Notes under the pieces: generated by a model | What the model was told of the DNA's origin: nothing | Seen by the model: the letters and a program-made list of their open reading frames with translations, nothing else | Databases searched by the model: none | DNA from: a virus | Direction: 5' to 3' (one strand) | DNA: 64,000 bases | Virus record (IMG/VR): IMGVR_UViG_3300030098_005498 | Span: 25,484 to 89,483 of that record | Made by a program: the position numbers and the translations under genes | Part shown: positions 54,033-61,515 of the stretch, one piece after another | Layout of the letters: every line of letters begins with the position of its first letter | How positions within the stretch are numbered: position 1 is the first letter of the stretch

Positions 54033-56150
54033 TTATCTGTTCTTTAATAAAGCTCCACTCATCCATTGACCAGACCCGTTACTGTTTACTTTAACGCAAA
54101 TAAAACAATAAGGAGAGTTTGTTGATGGATTTTTTACAATTCTTTCATCACCACGTAGCCAAGTTCCTTTGCTTGGATTTGAATCAGAAAAAATTGTAAT
54201 CCTACCATCGAAAGTTCTTTTACCTTCAAAAATATAGTCATGAGAATCTTTACTAATTTTTACAGTTACGTTCTCCCATGTGGTGCCCTCTATAATAGTT
54301 GGCCCAGAGGTATTCGTGGGAGATCCTCCCCCATATATACCATATTTAACATTGGCTATATAATTGTCTTTTAAAATCATTTCTTGATGTCGCCCATTCT
54401 TTTTTATTACATCCAAATAAATAGCACGGACATTTGAATAAGATGTAGCTGGTCCAATAAACCTATTAGAGCTAATTTTTGCATCAGATAATGAACATCT
54501 AAAAAGTATTGCAGATTTTGAAAAGATGGGCTTATCTTCTGAGCTGACAGTATTGTCTGTAAAATTGACATCACCGTCTTTGCCTCCAGAAATTAAAATC
54601 ATTGGACTTGTTGAATAATTATCAATCTCATTTAGAAAGCTGTTGTTGTTTATGTTTAATTTAGCTTTCGTTGAAACATAAACTAATAAAAAGTTTTTAT
54701 CACAATTTTGAACAATGTTATTCACAATATTATATCTGGCATTTGTTTTACCAACAGTAATACCACGACCCCTAACATCGGTAATTATATTGTTGCTAAC
54801 GATTGCTGTAGCATTGATATTTGCAGTTTTGTCTGTTGAACATTCCAAAATTATTCCCGAATGCTCTTGTCCTGATGTAGGATCTACACCAATACCTCTA
54901 ATAACATTATTAGAAATAGTCAACTGTTGATGTTGTTGGATACAAATTCCAGCACGTTTGTTTCCCATTTGATATTTTTTTTGTTCTTGACAAGTATTTA
55001 TTACTGTGTTGCCTGTAATAGAGCCCTTTATCCCCCCTGGCCCCGTAAGAGTTTCTTTTGAATTATTACAATAGATGCCAGACCATCTTGTATTTTTAAC
55101 TAAATTGTTTGCACAAATTGCTTCATGTACATCTCTATTGTTACCATCTGCATCAGATGCTGTGTAATTTAATTCTATACCTTCTTTTCTATTTATAAGA
55201 GAGGGTGACTGAATTTCAAACATGTTTTCGTCACAAGTAACAACTGTATTATTTGAAACTATTAAACCAGAATTTGGACTTGTACATAAAACTCCACCAA
55301 GATTATTAGAAAGAAGTCTATTGTTTGTAATCTCAATATATCTAGTTATTCCATCTTCAAAAGGACTTTTTGACTCTTGTACATAAATGTCAGCACCATC
55401 CTGACCTCGACTAATATTGAAATACAAAAGACAATTTGTAACCTTGACACACCAACAATCTCTAAAGAAAATTGTTTTATCAGCAGGCCAACCCCATATG
55501 TCGCAATCACTGACTGTAACATTCTTAGATTGAAAACAACCTATTGCATATTCTGCACTAGATACTGAATCTGGAACAAAACCCAGAGCATTTGTTCCAA
55601 CTAGTTGTAGACTTGAAACACTTACATTGTAACACGATTCAAAAATAAAAAGGCCGGGACGTGTCCCCATATTTCTCTGACAGATTTTAGAGGATTTACC
55701 GTCTCCTTTTATAACGATATCTTTTTTAGATTGCCACCGTACAGCTCTGTCAAACTCATAAGTTCCAGATGGAAAATAAAGACTCTCACCATCACCCGCC
55801 GCTTTTTTTAGCACATCTCCATTGTGAACGAGATCATCGTTGCTAATATTTTCACCTTCAATAATTCCAAGGTGGAGAACGTTTTTAGGCACATTCGTTG
55901 GCTGCACTGGATCAACCGGCTGAACAGGATTCGGATCTAGAGGTTGGACGGGATCTGGGGTTGATGACTCTTCTTGCTCATCCACGGGATGAACATGAAC
56001 ATGTGTTGAGCCAGAGTGCAAGGTCGTAGAATATCCCTCTTGAACCTTTTGTTCAGCAAAATTCAAAGCGGAGTTGTAATCTGGGAAATGCTGTACAAAC
56101 ATATTGGTAGAGTTATATTCAAGATTACTACATTTTACAAAGTATGACAT
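54033..56150 (-). CDS. beta-helix tail spike (pectate-lyase fold)
   Basis: The 705-residue protein has an N-terminal globular domain (FVQHFPDYNSALNFAEQKVQ) and a His-rich VHVHP, then a linker rich in the repeated DPVQP motif, then a long parallel beta-helix starting YFPSGTYEFDRAVRW and IVIKGDGKSS (pectate-lyase superfamily turns). Rows such as ITNNRLLSNNLGGVLC are typical. It is a strong candidate for a polysaccharide-binding or degrading spike. Confidence 0.78.
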   Translation of the reverse strand: MSYFVKCSNLEYNSTNMFVQHFPDYNSALNFAEQKVQEGYSTTLHSGSTHVHVHPVDEQEESSTPDPVQPLDPNPVQPVDPVQPTNVPKNVLHLGIIEGENISNDDLVHNGDVLKKAAGDGESLYFPSGTYEFDRAVRWQSKKDIVIKGDGKSSKICQRNMGTRPGLFIFESCYNVSVSSLQLVGTNALGFVPDSVSSAEYAIGCFQSKNVTVSDCDIWGWPADKTIFFRDCWCVKVTNCLLYFNISRGQDGADIYVQESKSPFEDGITRYIEITNNRLLSNNLGGVLCTSPNSGLIVSNNTVVTCDENMFEIQSPSLINRKEGIELNYTASDADGNNRDVHEAICANNLVKNTRWSGIYCNNSKETLTGPGGIKGSITGNTVINTCQEQKKYQMGNKRAGICIQQHQQLTISNNVIRGIGVDPTSGQEHSGIILECSTDKTANINATAIVSNNIITDVRGRGITVGKTNARYNIVNNIVQNCDKNFLLVYVSTKAKLNINNNSFLNEIDNYSTSPMILISGGKDGDVNFTDNTVSSEDKPIFSKSAILFRCSLSDAKISSNRFIGPATSYSNVRAIYLDVIKKNGRHQEMILKDNYIANVKYGIYGGGSPTNTSGPTIIEGTTWENVTVKISKDSHDYIFEGKRTFDGRITIFSDSNPSKGTWLRGDERIVKNPSTNSPYCFICVKVNSNGSGQWMSGALLKNR

Positions 56151-56151
56151 T

Positions 56152-56352
56152 TTATAATTCCCTTTTTTCTGGAAGATAAATAGTAACCGTTTGATGATTT
56201 AACGATTTCCATTTATCTTTAAGTGCAACACATGTATTGTCATTTTTTCTCATAACAACATGATTCGCTTTGGATAGCGTGGCGAGTTCTGAATCATCAA
56301 GGCCGCGATTTATTTCCCCTTCCTCAACAACTATTATCCTATATTCTTCCAT
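56152..56352 (-). CDS. hypothetical small protein
   Basis: A 66-residue protein (IIVVEEGEINRGLDDSELAT) coupled to uvdE by a one-base overlap and one base from the spike start. Unrecognised. Confidence 0.5.
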   Translation of the reverse strand: MEEYRIIVVEEGEINRGLDDSELATLSKANHVVMRKNDNTCVALKDKWKSLNHQTVTIYLPEKREL

Positions 56353-57407
56353 TATATATTCCAGCCATTATTTTGAATTCCTTGATCGCTTAGTAAAGTT
56401 TTCCACCTTGCTGCATCAGATTTTAATTTTAACTTTTTCATATCGTGATTTATTGCCATTGATGCAACTGCACGAATAGCTTTGTCTTTTGATTTCAATT
56501 CAATATCCCAGTCATATTGATTATTTTGGGGAAAACTACGTGGCATTTCTGCATGACTTCTTGGATTAGTCTTGTATGGATTTGATTCACTATAATGAAA
56601 TATTGGACGACAATTCCAAGTTTTTGCACATTCTTCCATAGCCAACTTATCATTATTCAATAAAGGTGAAGGATTGCACATATGATGAAGATTATCAAAT
56701 GTAATTGGAATTCTGTAAGGTTTGTAAAAATAATCAATTAGATTTTGCACATTCCAACATCCTTTGTCTTCATTTTCTAATACTATACGCTTTTTTACAG
56801 AGATGTGACATCTTTTTAGGTTAGACATGAATCTTTGTGCTATCTCTTCCAAACTACCATCGGTGCAGTTAACATGAATGTTAATCGGGTTAAAATGATT
56901 TCGTTGGCATCCTAGCTGATCCATTAACCAACCTTGATAATTAAGTTCGTTTATAGTTTTATTTACCGCATTTTGGTTATTACTTGCTAAAACGTTAAAC
57001 TGATCTGGATGTGTTGATAATCTGACTCTCAATGATATATCTTCGTCTTCATGCATTTCACGCTCTTCATCTCTTTTAGGAGTCCAAATTAGTGCAGGTC
57101 TATTTACTGCAAAAATTTGCATTATTTCTTTGTACTGAGGAACATCAGATATATCATATTTGAATTCAGGATGAGTTAAACATGGAAAAATTGAGGATGA
57201 TACACGATATCCCCAGTTGTTTCTACTACAGTGTTTGATAGACTCTATAGTAACCTCAACATTGTTTAACCAACGTGATCCTAGTTCGAATAAAGCTTTT
57301 TCGTCTCCAGATTGTTCGCATAATTGAAGAAATCTCTTAAAGGTCATAGTTCTAAAAGAGATTCCCTTTTCCTTGAGATCATTACTGATACAGCACAAAT
57401 TATACAT
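56352..57407 (-). CDS. uvsE: UV damage endonuclease UvdE/UvsE
   Basis: The 351-residue TIM-barrel protein shows the UvdE order: LCCISNDLKEKGISFRTMTF at the start, RVRLSTHPDQFNVLAS (metal His and the probing Gln), KKRIVLENEDKGCW (Glu ligand) and PIFHYSES (His). It nicks 5' to UV photoproducts and so protects phage DNA. Length matches bacterial UvsE. It has a consensus promoter. Confidence 0.88.
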   Translation of the reverse strand: MYNLCCISNDLKEKGISFRTMTFKRFLQLCEQSGDEKALFELGSRWLNNVEVTIESIKHCSRNNWGYRVSSSIFPCLTHPEFKYDISDVPQYKEIMQIFAVNRPALIWTPKRDEEREMHEDEDISLRVRLSTHPDQFNVLASNNQNAVNKTINELNYQGWLMDQLGCQRNHFNPINIHVNCTDGSLEEIAQRFMSNLKRCHISVKKRIVLENEDKGCWNVQNLIDYFYKPYRIPITFDNLHHMCNPSPLLNNDKLAMEECAKTWNCRPIFHYSESNPYKTNPRSHAEMPRSFPQNNQYDWDIELKSKDKAIRAVASMAINHDMKKLKLKSDAARWKTLLSDQGIQNNGWNI

Positions 57408-57444
57408 TAGTATGCCCCGTATTACAAAGTTTATTAACTATTGT

Positions 57445-57473
57445 ATTATAGTATACACATTGAAATAATACAA
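57445..57473 (-). promoter_or_regulatory. promoter for uvsE and spike operon
   Basis: TTGTAT and a perfect TATAAT separated by 17 nt on the minus strand, 38 nt upstream of the uvsE ATG. Confidence 0.75.
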
Positions 57474-57484
57474 GTGCATGTTTA

Positions 57485-58222
57485 TTATTTTTTTTCAGAT
57501 AAATATTGTAAGAACCCCTCATCAATATTCTTATACTTTCTTTGCTCTGGAGTCATTCCAGCACATGCGTTGTGCAGATCTGGAAAAACTGGATCAACCA
57601 AATATTGTCTTAATATAAAAATAAAACAATTTAATTTTGGAATTGGTATTGTTATTTGTTTTTCTACTTTTACTTTCACAAATGGATTGCTTGGATTGAA
57701 TTTTTGTTTTGGTAAATCTGGGTGAAAATTAATTTTATTTTCAAAAACGGGAGACCAGACAAATCTTTTTAATGGACCTTTCTGACTCGCTATTTCTGCT
57801 AATTTATAACTATCAGATAGATTCATACCTGGAATTGGTGCATGAATTTCTGATAAAGGTCTGCCTATTTTTTCTTCGGGTCTCCAACCAGAAGGAAAGC
57901 AGACATGTGTTGCTTCCAGAGAATCTTTTCCATTGATAGCAGAATGAATAGCAATGTCTTCTTGTAACTGCATCGCTATGTTATCAAAAGTATATGGAGG
58001 TTTTACCCAATTTGCGTGAATATTAATTAAATCTTGAAGATAGTTTAAAACACGGCTTGTTAGAAAGATATTGTGTAGTAGATAGACCTGCTGAGCTTTA
58101 CAGGCTTTCTTTTTTTCTTCTATGTAATCGTCGTAATTTTCATCACGATGAAAGGGAGACTCTTCAAGATCCAATCGTTTTAGTTGAGGTGAGACACTGT
58201 AGCCGTTCTTGTAGGGATTCAT
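57485..58222 (-). CDS. heme-dependent oxidative N-demethylase family (DUF3445/HODM) protein
   Basis: The 245-residue protein contains the family signature at residues 106-133: HVCFPSGWRPEEKIGRPLSE then IHAPIPGM, with an upstream MQLQEDIAIHS and a downstream RFVWSPVF. Known members (bacterial HODM alpha subunit, fungal DUF3445 proteins) bind heme in a PAS-like domain and oxidatively remove methyl groups from small amines. Here the N-terminal fold and signature are kept. The substrate in a phage is unknown. AAGGAG lies 9 nt before the ATG, just after repeat copy A. Confidence 0.7.
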   Translation of the reverse strand: MNPYKNGYSVSPQLKRLDLEESPFHRDENYDDYIEEKKKACKAQQVYLLHNIFLTSRVLNYLQDLINIHANWVKPPYTFDNIAMQLQEDIAIHSAINGKDSLEATHVCFPSGWRPEEKIGRPLSEIHAPIPGMNLSDSYKLAEIASQKGPLKRFVWSPVFENKINFHPDLPKQKFNPSNPFVKVKVEKQITIPIPKLNCFIFILRQYLVDPVFPDLHNACAGMTPEQRKYKNIDEGFLQYLSEKK

Positions 58223-58242
58223 TTTGTTTTCTCCTTGCTATT

Positions 58243-58276
58243 AAGAACCGCAAAACTTAGCTTTGTTGATGGAGGA
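58243..58276. repeat. 34-nt direct repeat, copy A (3' of the TnpB-like gene)
   Basis: Matches copy B (59609-59642) at 28 of 34 positions, including the plus-strand blocks AAGAACCG, AAAACTT and TTGATGGA. It lies 23 nt beyond the TnpB-like stop and 21 nt before the HODM-like start. Confidence 0.75.
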
Positions 58277-58298
58277 ATTGATGTTTTTTTGATGTCTG

Positions 58299-59549
58299 TT
58301 AACTTGCGTGAGAAACATCTGAAAACTCAACTTTGTCGCTAACAGTATATTCTTCAACCAACTTATCTACACTTCGACGATGCCAATTCCCAAAAGGAAC
58401 TCCAGCGTCTAAGAGTCTTTTGCCTTGGTAGGCGATGTTATACGCTGCGTTTAATTGTGCATTGTCCTGATGTCCGCATTTAATACAATGGAAATCGTCA
58501 GTAGTTTTTCTGTTATTTGCATGGATGTGTCCACAAAGCGAACACCTTCTGGAAGTATTTTTACAAGGAACAACATAAAACGGAACCCCTTGATTTTCAC
58601 ACATTGTTTGTAGGTTTGGGATAATTTTATCTTGACCAAAAGTTCCAGATGTTGCAATTCTCACACTGTCAATGCAAAACAATTGTTTGTTTTTAATAAC
58701 TGTTGACAGAATATCTTTACAAATTCTTAAAACAATTTTATTGGCCTCTTTGTGTTTTTTCTGAATTTGCAATCTTAGCTTTCTACGTTGTTTAGATCTT
58801 AATTGTCTCCTTTTAACCGTAACCTTTTTATCTTTATCTAAAGACTTATTGATTTCTCTGATTTCTTCTTCTAGCTTAATCAAAGTTTCGGGCTTGGTTA
58901 TTACAGTTCCGTTATTAAAATACATCCAAGATTTAGAATCTTTATTAATATCAAAAGCAAGGATATCATCAGGAACGTAAGATTCACTTACTTCAACGTC
59001 AACTCCAGCAACAAAGCATTTTTGCGTGAAAGAAAAGTTGCCGCCAAAATCTATTTTTGTAATAAGATCTTCTTTTAAACTATACTTGTAGGGAACTTTT
59101 TTAAATTCACCTTTAGGCGTATACATTGTTCTAACAAGAAGAACTTTGTTTTCTTTGTCAATCCTAATCGCGGGCTCACTAAACGTAAAAGATTTATACT
59201 TAAACCCAATAGGAGATTTGATGTCAAGAATCCTGTCTTCATTTCTTCCCCAATAACTGCTATATCTATTAAGAACAATTGAAACGCAGTTACGTTTCAT
59301 TGATTCTCTACAAGTGTCTTTGTCAAACAAGTGATGAACCGAATTCTTGAACTGTGCCTTTGTTTGCTCAGTTCCATCTGAGTATTTAACGTATTGATTT
59401 TTTGTAATTTCTACAATTTTACCGCTTTTGATCATATTTCTAATATACTTAGAAATTCTTCTTTGGGTTTCAAGTTCCTTTTTAAAATCTTCTTCAAGTT
59501 CTGAAAGATCCAATCCCCAAAATTTTGCATTTCTTTTGAACTTAATCAT
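58299..59549 (-). CDS. TnpB-like RNA-guided protein, RuvC site degenerate
   Basis: The 416-residue protein has the TnpB/Cas12 C-terminal architecture: RuvC-I DDILAFDINKDS (Asp200), a Lys/Arg-rich bridge helix (VKRRQLRSKQRRKLRLQIQK), NTSRRCSLCG and FHCIKCG as the zinc ribbon, and LNAAYNIA. RuvC-II carries Asp294 (FCIDSV) where Glu is normal, and RuvC-III reads AQLNAA, with Gln365 in place of the catalytic Asp of DxNAA. This points to a nuclease-inactive TldR-like regulator rather than an active transposon nuclease. No TnpA is present. The 34-nt repeats flank it. Confidence 0.8.
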   Translation of the reverse strand: MIKFKRNAKFWGLDLSELEEDFKKELETQRRISKYIRNMIKSGKIVEITKNQYVKYSDGTEQTKAQFKNSVHHLFDKDTCRESMKRNCVSIVLNRYSSYWGRNEDRILDIKSPIGFKYKSFTFSEPAIRIDKENKVLLVRTMYTPKGEFKKVPYKYSLKEDLITKIDFGGNFSFTQKCFVAGVDVEVSESYVPDDILAFDINKDSKSWMYFNNGTVITKPETLIKLEEEIREINKSLDKDKKVTVKRRQLRSKQRRKLRLQIQKKHKEANKIVLRICKDILSTVIKNKQLFCIDSVRIATSGTFGQDKIIPNLQTMCENQGVPFYVVPCKNTSRRCSLCGHIHANNRKTTDDFHCIKCGHQDNAQLNAAYNIAYQGKRLLDAGVPFGNWHRRSVDKLVEEYTVSDKVEFSDVSHAS

Positions 59550-59594
59550 TTGGCTTTTTACTTTTTTAAAATAAAAAATGACGGTTTGGGACGG

Positions 59595-59641
59595 CTTCCA
59601 TCTCGGCCAAGAACCGTAAAACTTGCCTTTATTGATGGAAG
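59595..59641 (-). other. hairpin overlapping repeat copy B
   Basis: A perfect 8-bp inverted repeat, CTTCCATC/GATGGAAG, encloses 31 nt that include the AAGAACCG core of the repeat. A second fold, ACGGTTC with GAAGCCGT, is followed downstream by a T-run. It may be the tRNA operon terminator or a guide-RNA scaffold. Confidence 0.4.
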
Positions 59642-59642
59642 T
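59609..59642. repeat. 34-nt direct repeat, copy B (5' of the TnpB-like gene)
   Basis: Same orientation as copy A with six substitutions. It sits between the tRNA-Arg 3' end and the TnpB-like start. Both copies contain TTGAT, the motif known as the target-adjacent motif of ISDra2 TnpB; whether that is meaningful here is unknown. Confidence 0.75.
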
Positions 59643-59646
59643 ACAG

Positions 59647-59718
59647 TAGCCCGACGAGGAATCGAACCTCGAACTAGGGTTTAGAAGACCCTTGTTATAT
59701 CCGTTTAACTATCAGGCC
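59647..59718 (-). tRNA. tRNA-Arg (TCT anticodon)
   Basis: A full cloverleaf folds: acceptor GGCCTGA/TCGGGCT (two G-U pairs), anticodon arm AGGGT-CTTCTAA-ACCCT, T-arm CGAGG-TTCGATT-CCTCG. The anticodon TCT reads AGA, a codon that is favoured in AT-rich phage genes. CCA is not encoded. Confidence 0.93.
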
Positions 59719-59722
59719 AAAG

Positions 59723-59796
59723 TACGGCAGGCTGGACTTGAACCAGCGATCTCCGCTTTATAAGAACGGGGCTTTAACCAACTAAGCTACTGCCGC
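59723..59796 (-). tRNA. tRNA-Ile (TAT anticodon)
   Basis: Acceptor GCGGCAG/CTGCCGT, D-arm GCTT/AAGC, anticodon arm CCGTT-CTTATAA-AGCGG and T-arm GCTGG-TTCAAGT-CCAGC all pair. The genomic anticodon TAT would read AUA directly, without the lysidine-modified CAT tRNA most bacteria use. CCA is not encoded. Confidence 0.93.
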
Positions 59797-59818
59797 ATGT
59801 TTGTTGATTACCGTCCTG

Positions 59819-59877
59819 ATAATTCCCAGCCGATCTACTTTTAAAGATCCGAACACTTAGTGGGAACAGCAAGATCT
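59819..59877 (-). other. structured leader of the tRNA operon
   Basis: Between the promoter at 59893 and tRNA-Ile, TTCCCA pairs with TGGGAA and encloses CACT-A-AGTG and GATCT/AGATC hairpins, giving a three-way junction. It is either a processing leader or a small RNA; no known ribozyme core is present. Confidence 0.4.
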
Positions 59878-59892
59878 CCAAAACCAAAACTC

Positions 59893-59920
59893 ATTATACA
59901 ATATTAAAACTCAATGTCAA
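59893..59920 (-). promoter_or_regulatory. promoter for tRNAs and TnpB-like gene
   Basis: Perfect TTGACA and TATAAT separated by 16 nt on the minus strand, upstream of the structured leader and both tRNA genes. Confidence 0.8.
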
Positions 59921-59921
59921 C

Positions 59922-60254
59922 TCAATATTTAAAAAACAAAAATCGAACACTACCTTCTTGCTTGGGCTTCCCCAGTCTTTCCCAACCTGGAGGAGTGTAA
60001 TCAAAATCCAAAGTTGGTGGAGTGTATTTGAAATAAGTTGGTTCTGGAAAATAAACTTCTGCTTTGAATGGTGCAGTGATAATTGTTTTTGCACCATAGC
60101 CAACTCTACAACCCACATCCTTGAGATAATAACCAAAACCTTTGATGACATCACAAGGATTCATAGCTTTGTAGTATACTGCATTTTCTTCTTTTGCAAA
60201 TACATTACTACTGACCATCAAGAGCAAACAAATTGTAAATAGAATTTTTTTCAT
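59922..60254 (-). CDS. secreted small protein
   Basis: From ATG 60254 (GGAGA upstream) the 110-residue protein has a classical signal peptide, MKKILFTICLLLMVSSNVFA, likely cleaved before KEE. The mature part is aromatic and Pro-rich (FPEPTYFKYTPPTLDFDYTP) with two Cys. It would be exported to the periplasm. No family recognised. Confidence 0.65.
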   Translation of the reverse strand: MKKILFTICLLLMVSSNVFAKEENAVYYKAMNPCDVIKGFGYYLKDVGCRVGYGAKTIITAPFKAEVYFPEPTYFKYTPPTLDFDYTPPGWERLGKPKQEGSVRFLFFKY

Positions 60255-60270
60255 TTTTTTTCTCCATTGT

Positions 60271-60300
60271 AAAAAGGGGGACAGGGCCAACCGTATCCCC
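60271..60300 (-). terminator. terminator-like hairpin
   Basis: GGGGA pairs with TCCCC and is followed by CTTTTT on the minus strand; an 8-bp ATCTTAAC/GTTAAGAT hairpin lies just before it. It sits in the leader of the secreted-protein gene, so it could attenuate that gene. Confidence 0.55.
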
Positions 60301-60377
60301 ATCTTAACCAACCATAGTTAAGATTAAAAGTAATCTTGCGACCATTCATTGTAATCGTCAATATGTTTGACCTCTTT

Positions 60378-60406
60378 GTTATATACTACACATCGTCAAA
60401 TATCAA
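60378..60406 (-). promoter_or_regulatory. promoter for secreted small protein
   Basis: TTGATA and TATAAC separated by 17 nt on the minus strand, upstream of the terminator-like hairpin. Confidence 0.5.
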
Positions 60407-60415
60407 CCTTAGACT

Positions 60416-60769
60416 TTACTTAAAAATACTTTTTCTTTCGTCATCGGGTTTGGGTTCGATTGTTTTATTAACAATAGTTTTAGTTGAGGGTTCATAATGT
60501 AAAAACCAAGAGTAGCCAATAAAGTTTCTGTCGCAATACATATTCTCTACTTCTTCCCGCATCCACACGTTGACTCTATATCGTTGTAGGTCTTCACTTT
60601 CCCATAAAAATCTATCAGTTATATTTATTACATTCTTAGAATCGTCAACATTGATTTTTGTTTCTAAAAATTCTTTCAATACTTCATTAGGTATAGTTGG
60701 CCTGGGTGCTTCTGGTTTATTGGGCTTACGTTTCTTGCTTTTCTTGTTCTTTTTAATAACCATTCTCAT
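60416..60769 (-). CDS. hypothetical protein with basic N-terminus
   Basis: A 117-residue protein with a Lys/Pro-rich start (KKNKKSKKRKPNKPEAPRP) and a folded remainder with WESEDLQRYRVNVWMREEVE. GGAGGAG precedes the ATG. Unrecognised. Confidence 0.5.
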   Translation of the reverse strand: MRMVIKKNKKSKKRKPNKPEAPRPTIPNEVLKEFLETKINVDDSKNVINITDRFLWESEDLQRYRVNVWMREEVENMYCDRNFIGYSWFLHYEPSTKTIVNKTIEPKPDDERKSIFK

Positions 60770-60987
60770 TCTTCTCCTCCGCTAACTTGCTCTAACAGTT
60801 TATCTAGCCTGTCTTGAAATATTGTAGCATTACAGCAGCAAAATTTAATATAAGTGCATACTCTTGTATGGCACGCAGGACAATGAACATACCAACCACT
60901 GCATGATTCACAATAGCTCACCATGAGATTATTATCTTTGGTAAACTGGTTAACAATTACTTGTTCTTTTTTTTTTGGATTATACAT
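60766..60987 (-). CDS. Cys-rich zinc-binding micro-protein
   Basis: From ATG 60987, overlapping the upstream stop by 8 nt, the 73-residue protein carries SYCESCSGWYVHCPACHTRV followed by CTYIKFCCC, enough ligands for two zinc sites. An upstream non-ATG extension is possible but lacks a ribosome site. Confidence 0.6.
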   Translation of the reverse strand: MYNPKKKEQVIVNQFTKDNNLMVSYCESCSGWYVHCPACHTRVCTYIKFCCCNATIFQDRLDKLLEQVSGGEE

Positions 60988-61294
60988 TTTCAAACCATGA
61001 AGAATAAAAAACGTTATGACCTTGTGCAATTCTCGCACGAGCATCTTCAATGAAACTCAAATCTTTTGATTTTTGATATTCATCTTGTGATAAGTTCTCA
61101 TTGTTTATATCTACTTCAAGTTGATCTAAATCCTGAAGCGTCAACTCAACTTCAATGCCATTAAATTCACCATTTCCACCTTTGTTATTCCATAGGTTTT
61201 CCATCCACACATGAAGATCGTCCCTCCTACGCCAGTACGCGATCTCGACTCTGTCTTCATCCTCAGTAATAGTTGCATATTGGTCAACTTCCAT
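60980..61294 (-). CDS. hypothetical acidic protein
   Basis: From ATG 61294 (AAAGG 7 nt upstream) the 104-residue protein is acidic (IEVELTLQDLDQLEVDINNE) and ends in an aromatic segment. The acidic composition recalls phage inhibitors that mimic DNA, but nothing specific supports this. Confidence 0.5.
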   Translation of the reverse strand: MEVDQYATITEDEDRVEIAYWRRRDDLHVWMENLWNNKGGNGEFNGIEVELTLQDLDQLEVDINNENLSQDEYQKSKDLSFIEDARARIAQGHNVFYSSWFENV

Positions 61295-61308
61295 ACTTCT
61301 ACCTTTCG

Positions 61309-61515
61309 TCAATATCGAGAGCTGACTTTAGATATTTCTGATAATAAAACAATGTTATTTAAATCGTTAAAATTGGACAGGTCAAAGTACTCTCCTTTTT
61401 TTAATTTATAATTTGATAATTCTTCAGGTTTTATAGAGCAAATTAATTCTTTATCATCGGGATGTGATCCTGCCCACATCACCTTGATACGAGTAGATTC
61501 TTCATCGTCTATCAT
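61309..61515 (-). CDS. hypothetical small protein
   Basis: A 68-residue protein (IKVMWAGSHPDDKELICSIK) whose ATG overlaps the preceding stop. Unrecognised. Confidence 0.5.
   Translation of the reverse strand: MIDDEESTRIKVMWAGSHPDDKELICSIKPEELSNYKLKKGEYFDLSNFNDLNNIVLLSEISKVSSRY

Noticed and set aside
58243-59642. A CRISPR mini-array around the TnpB-like gene
   Set aside because: There are only two imperfect repeats, separated by a gene, with no spacers between them.
59819-59877. A hammerhead or other self-cleaving ribozyme
   Set aside because: The CUGAUGA and GAAA core motifs are missing.
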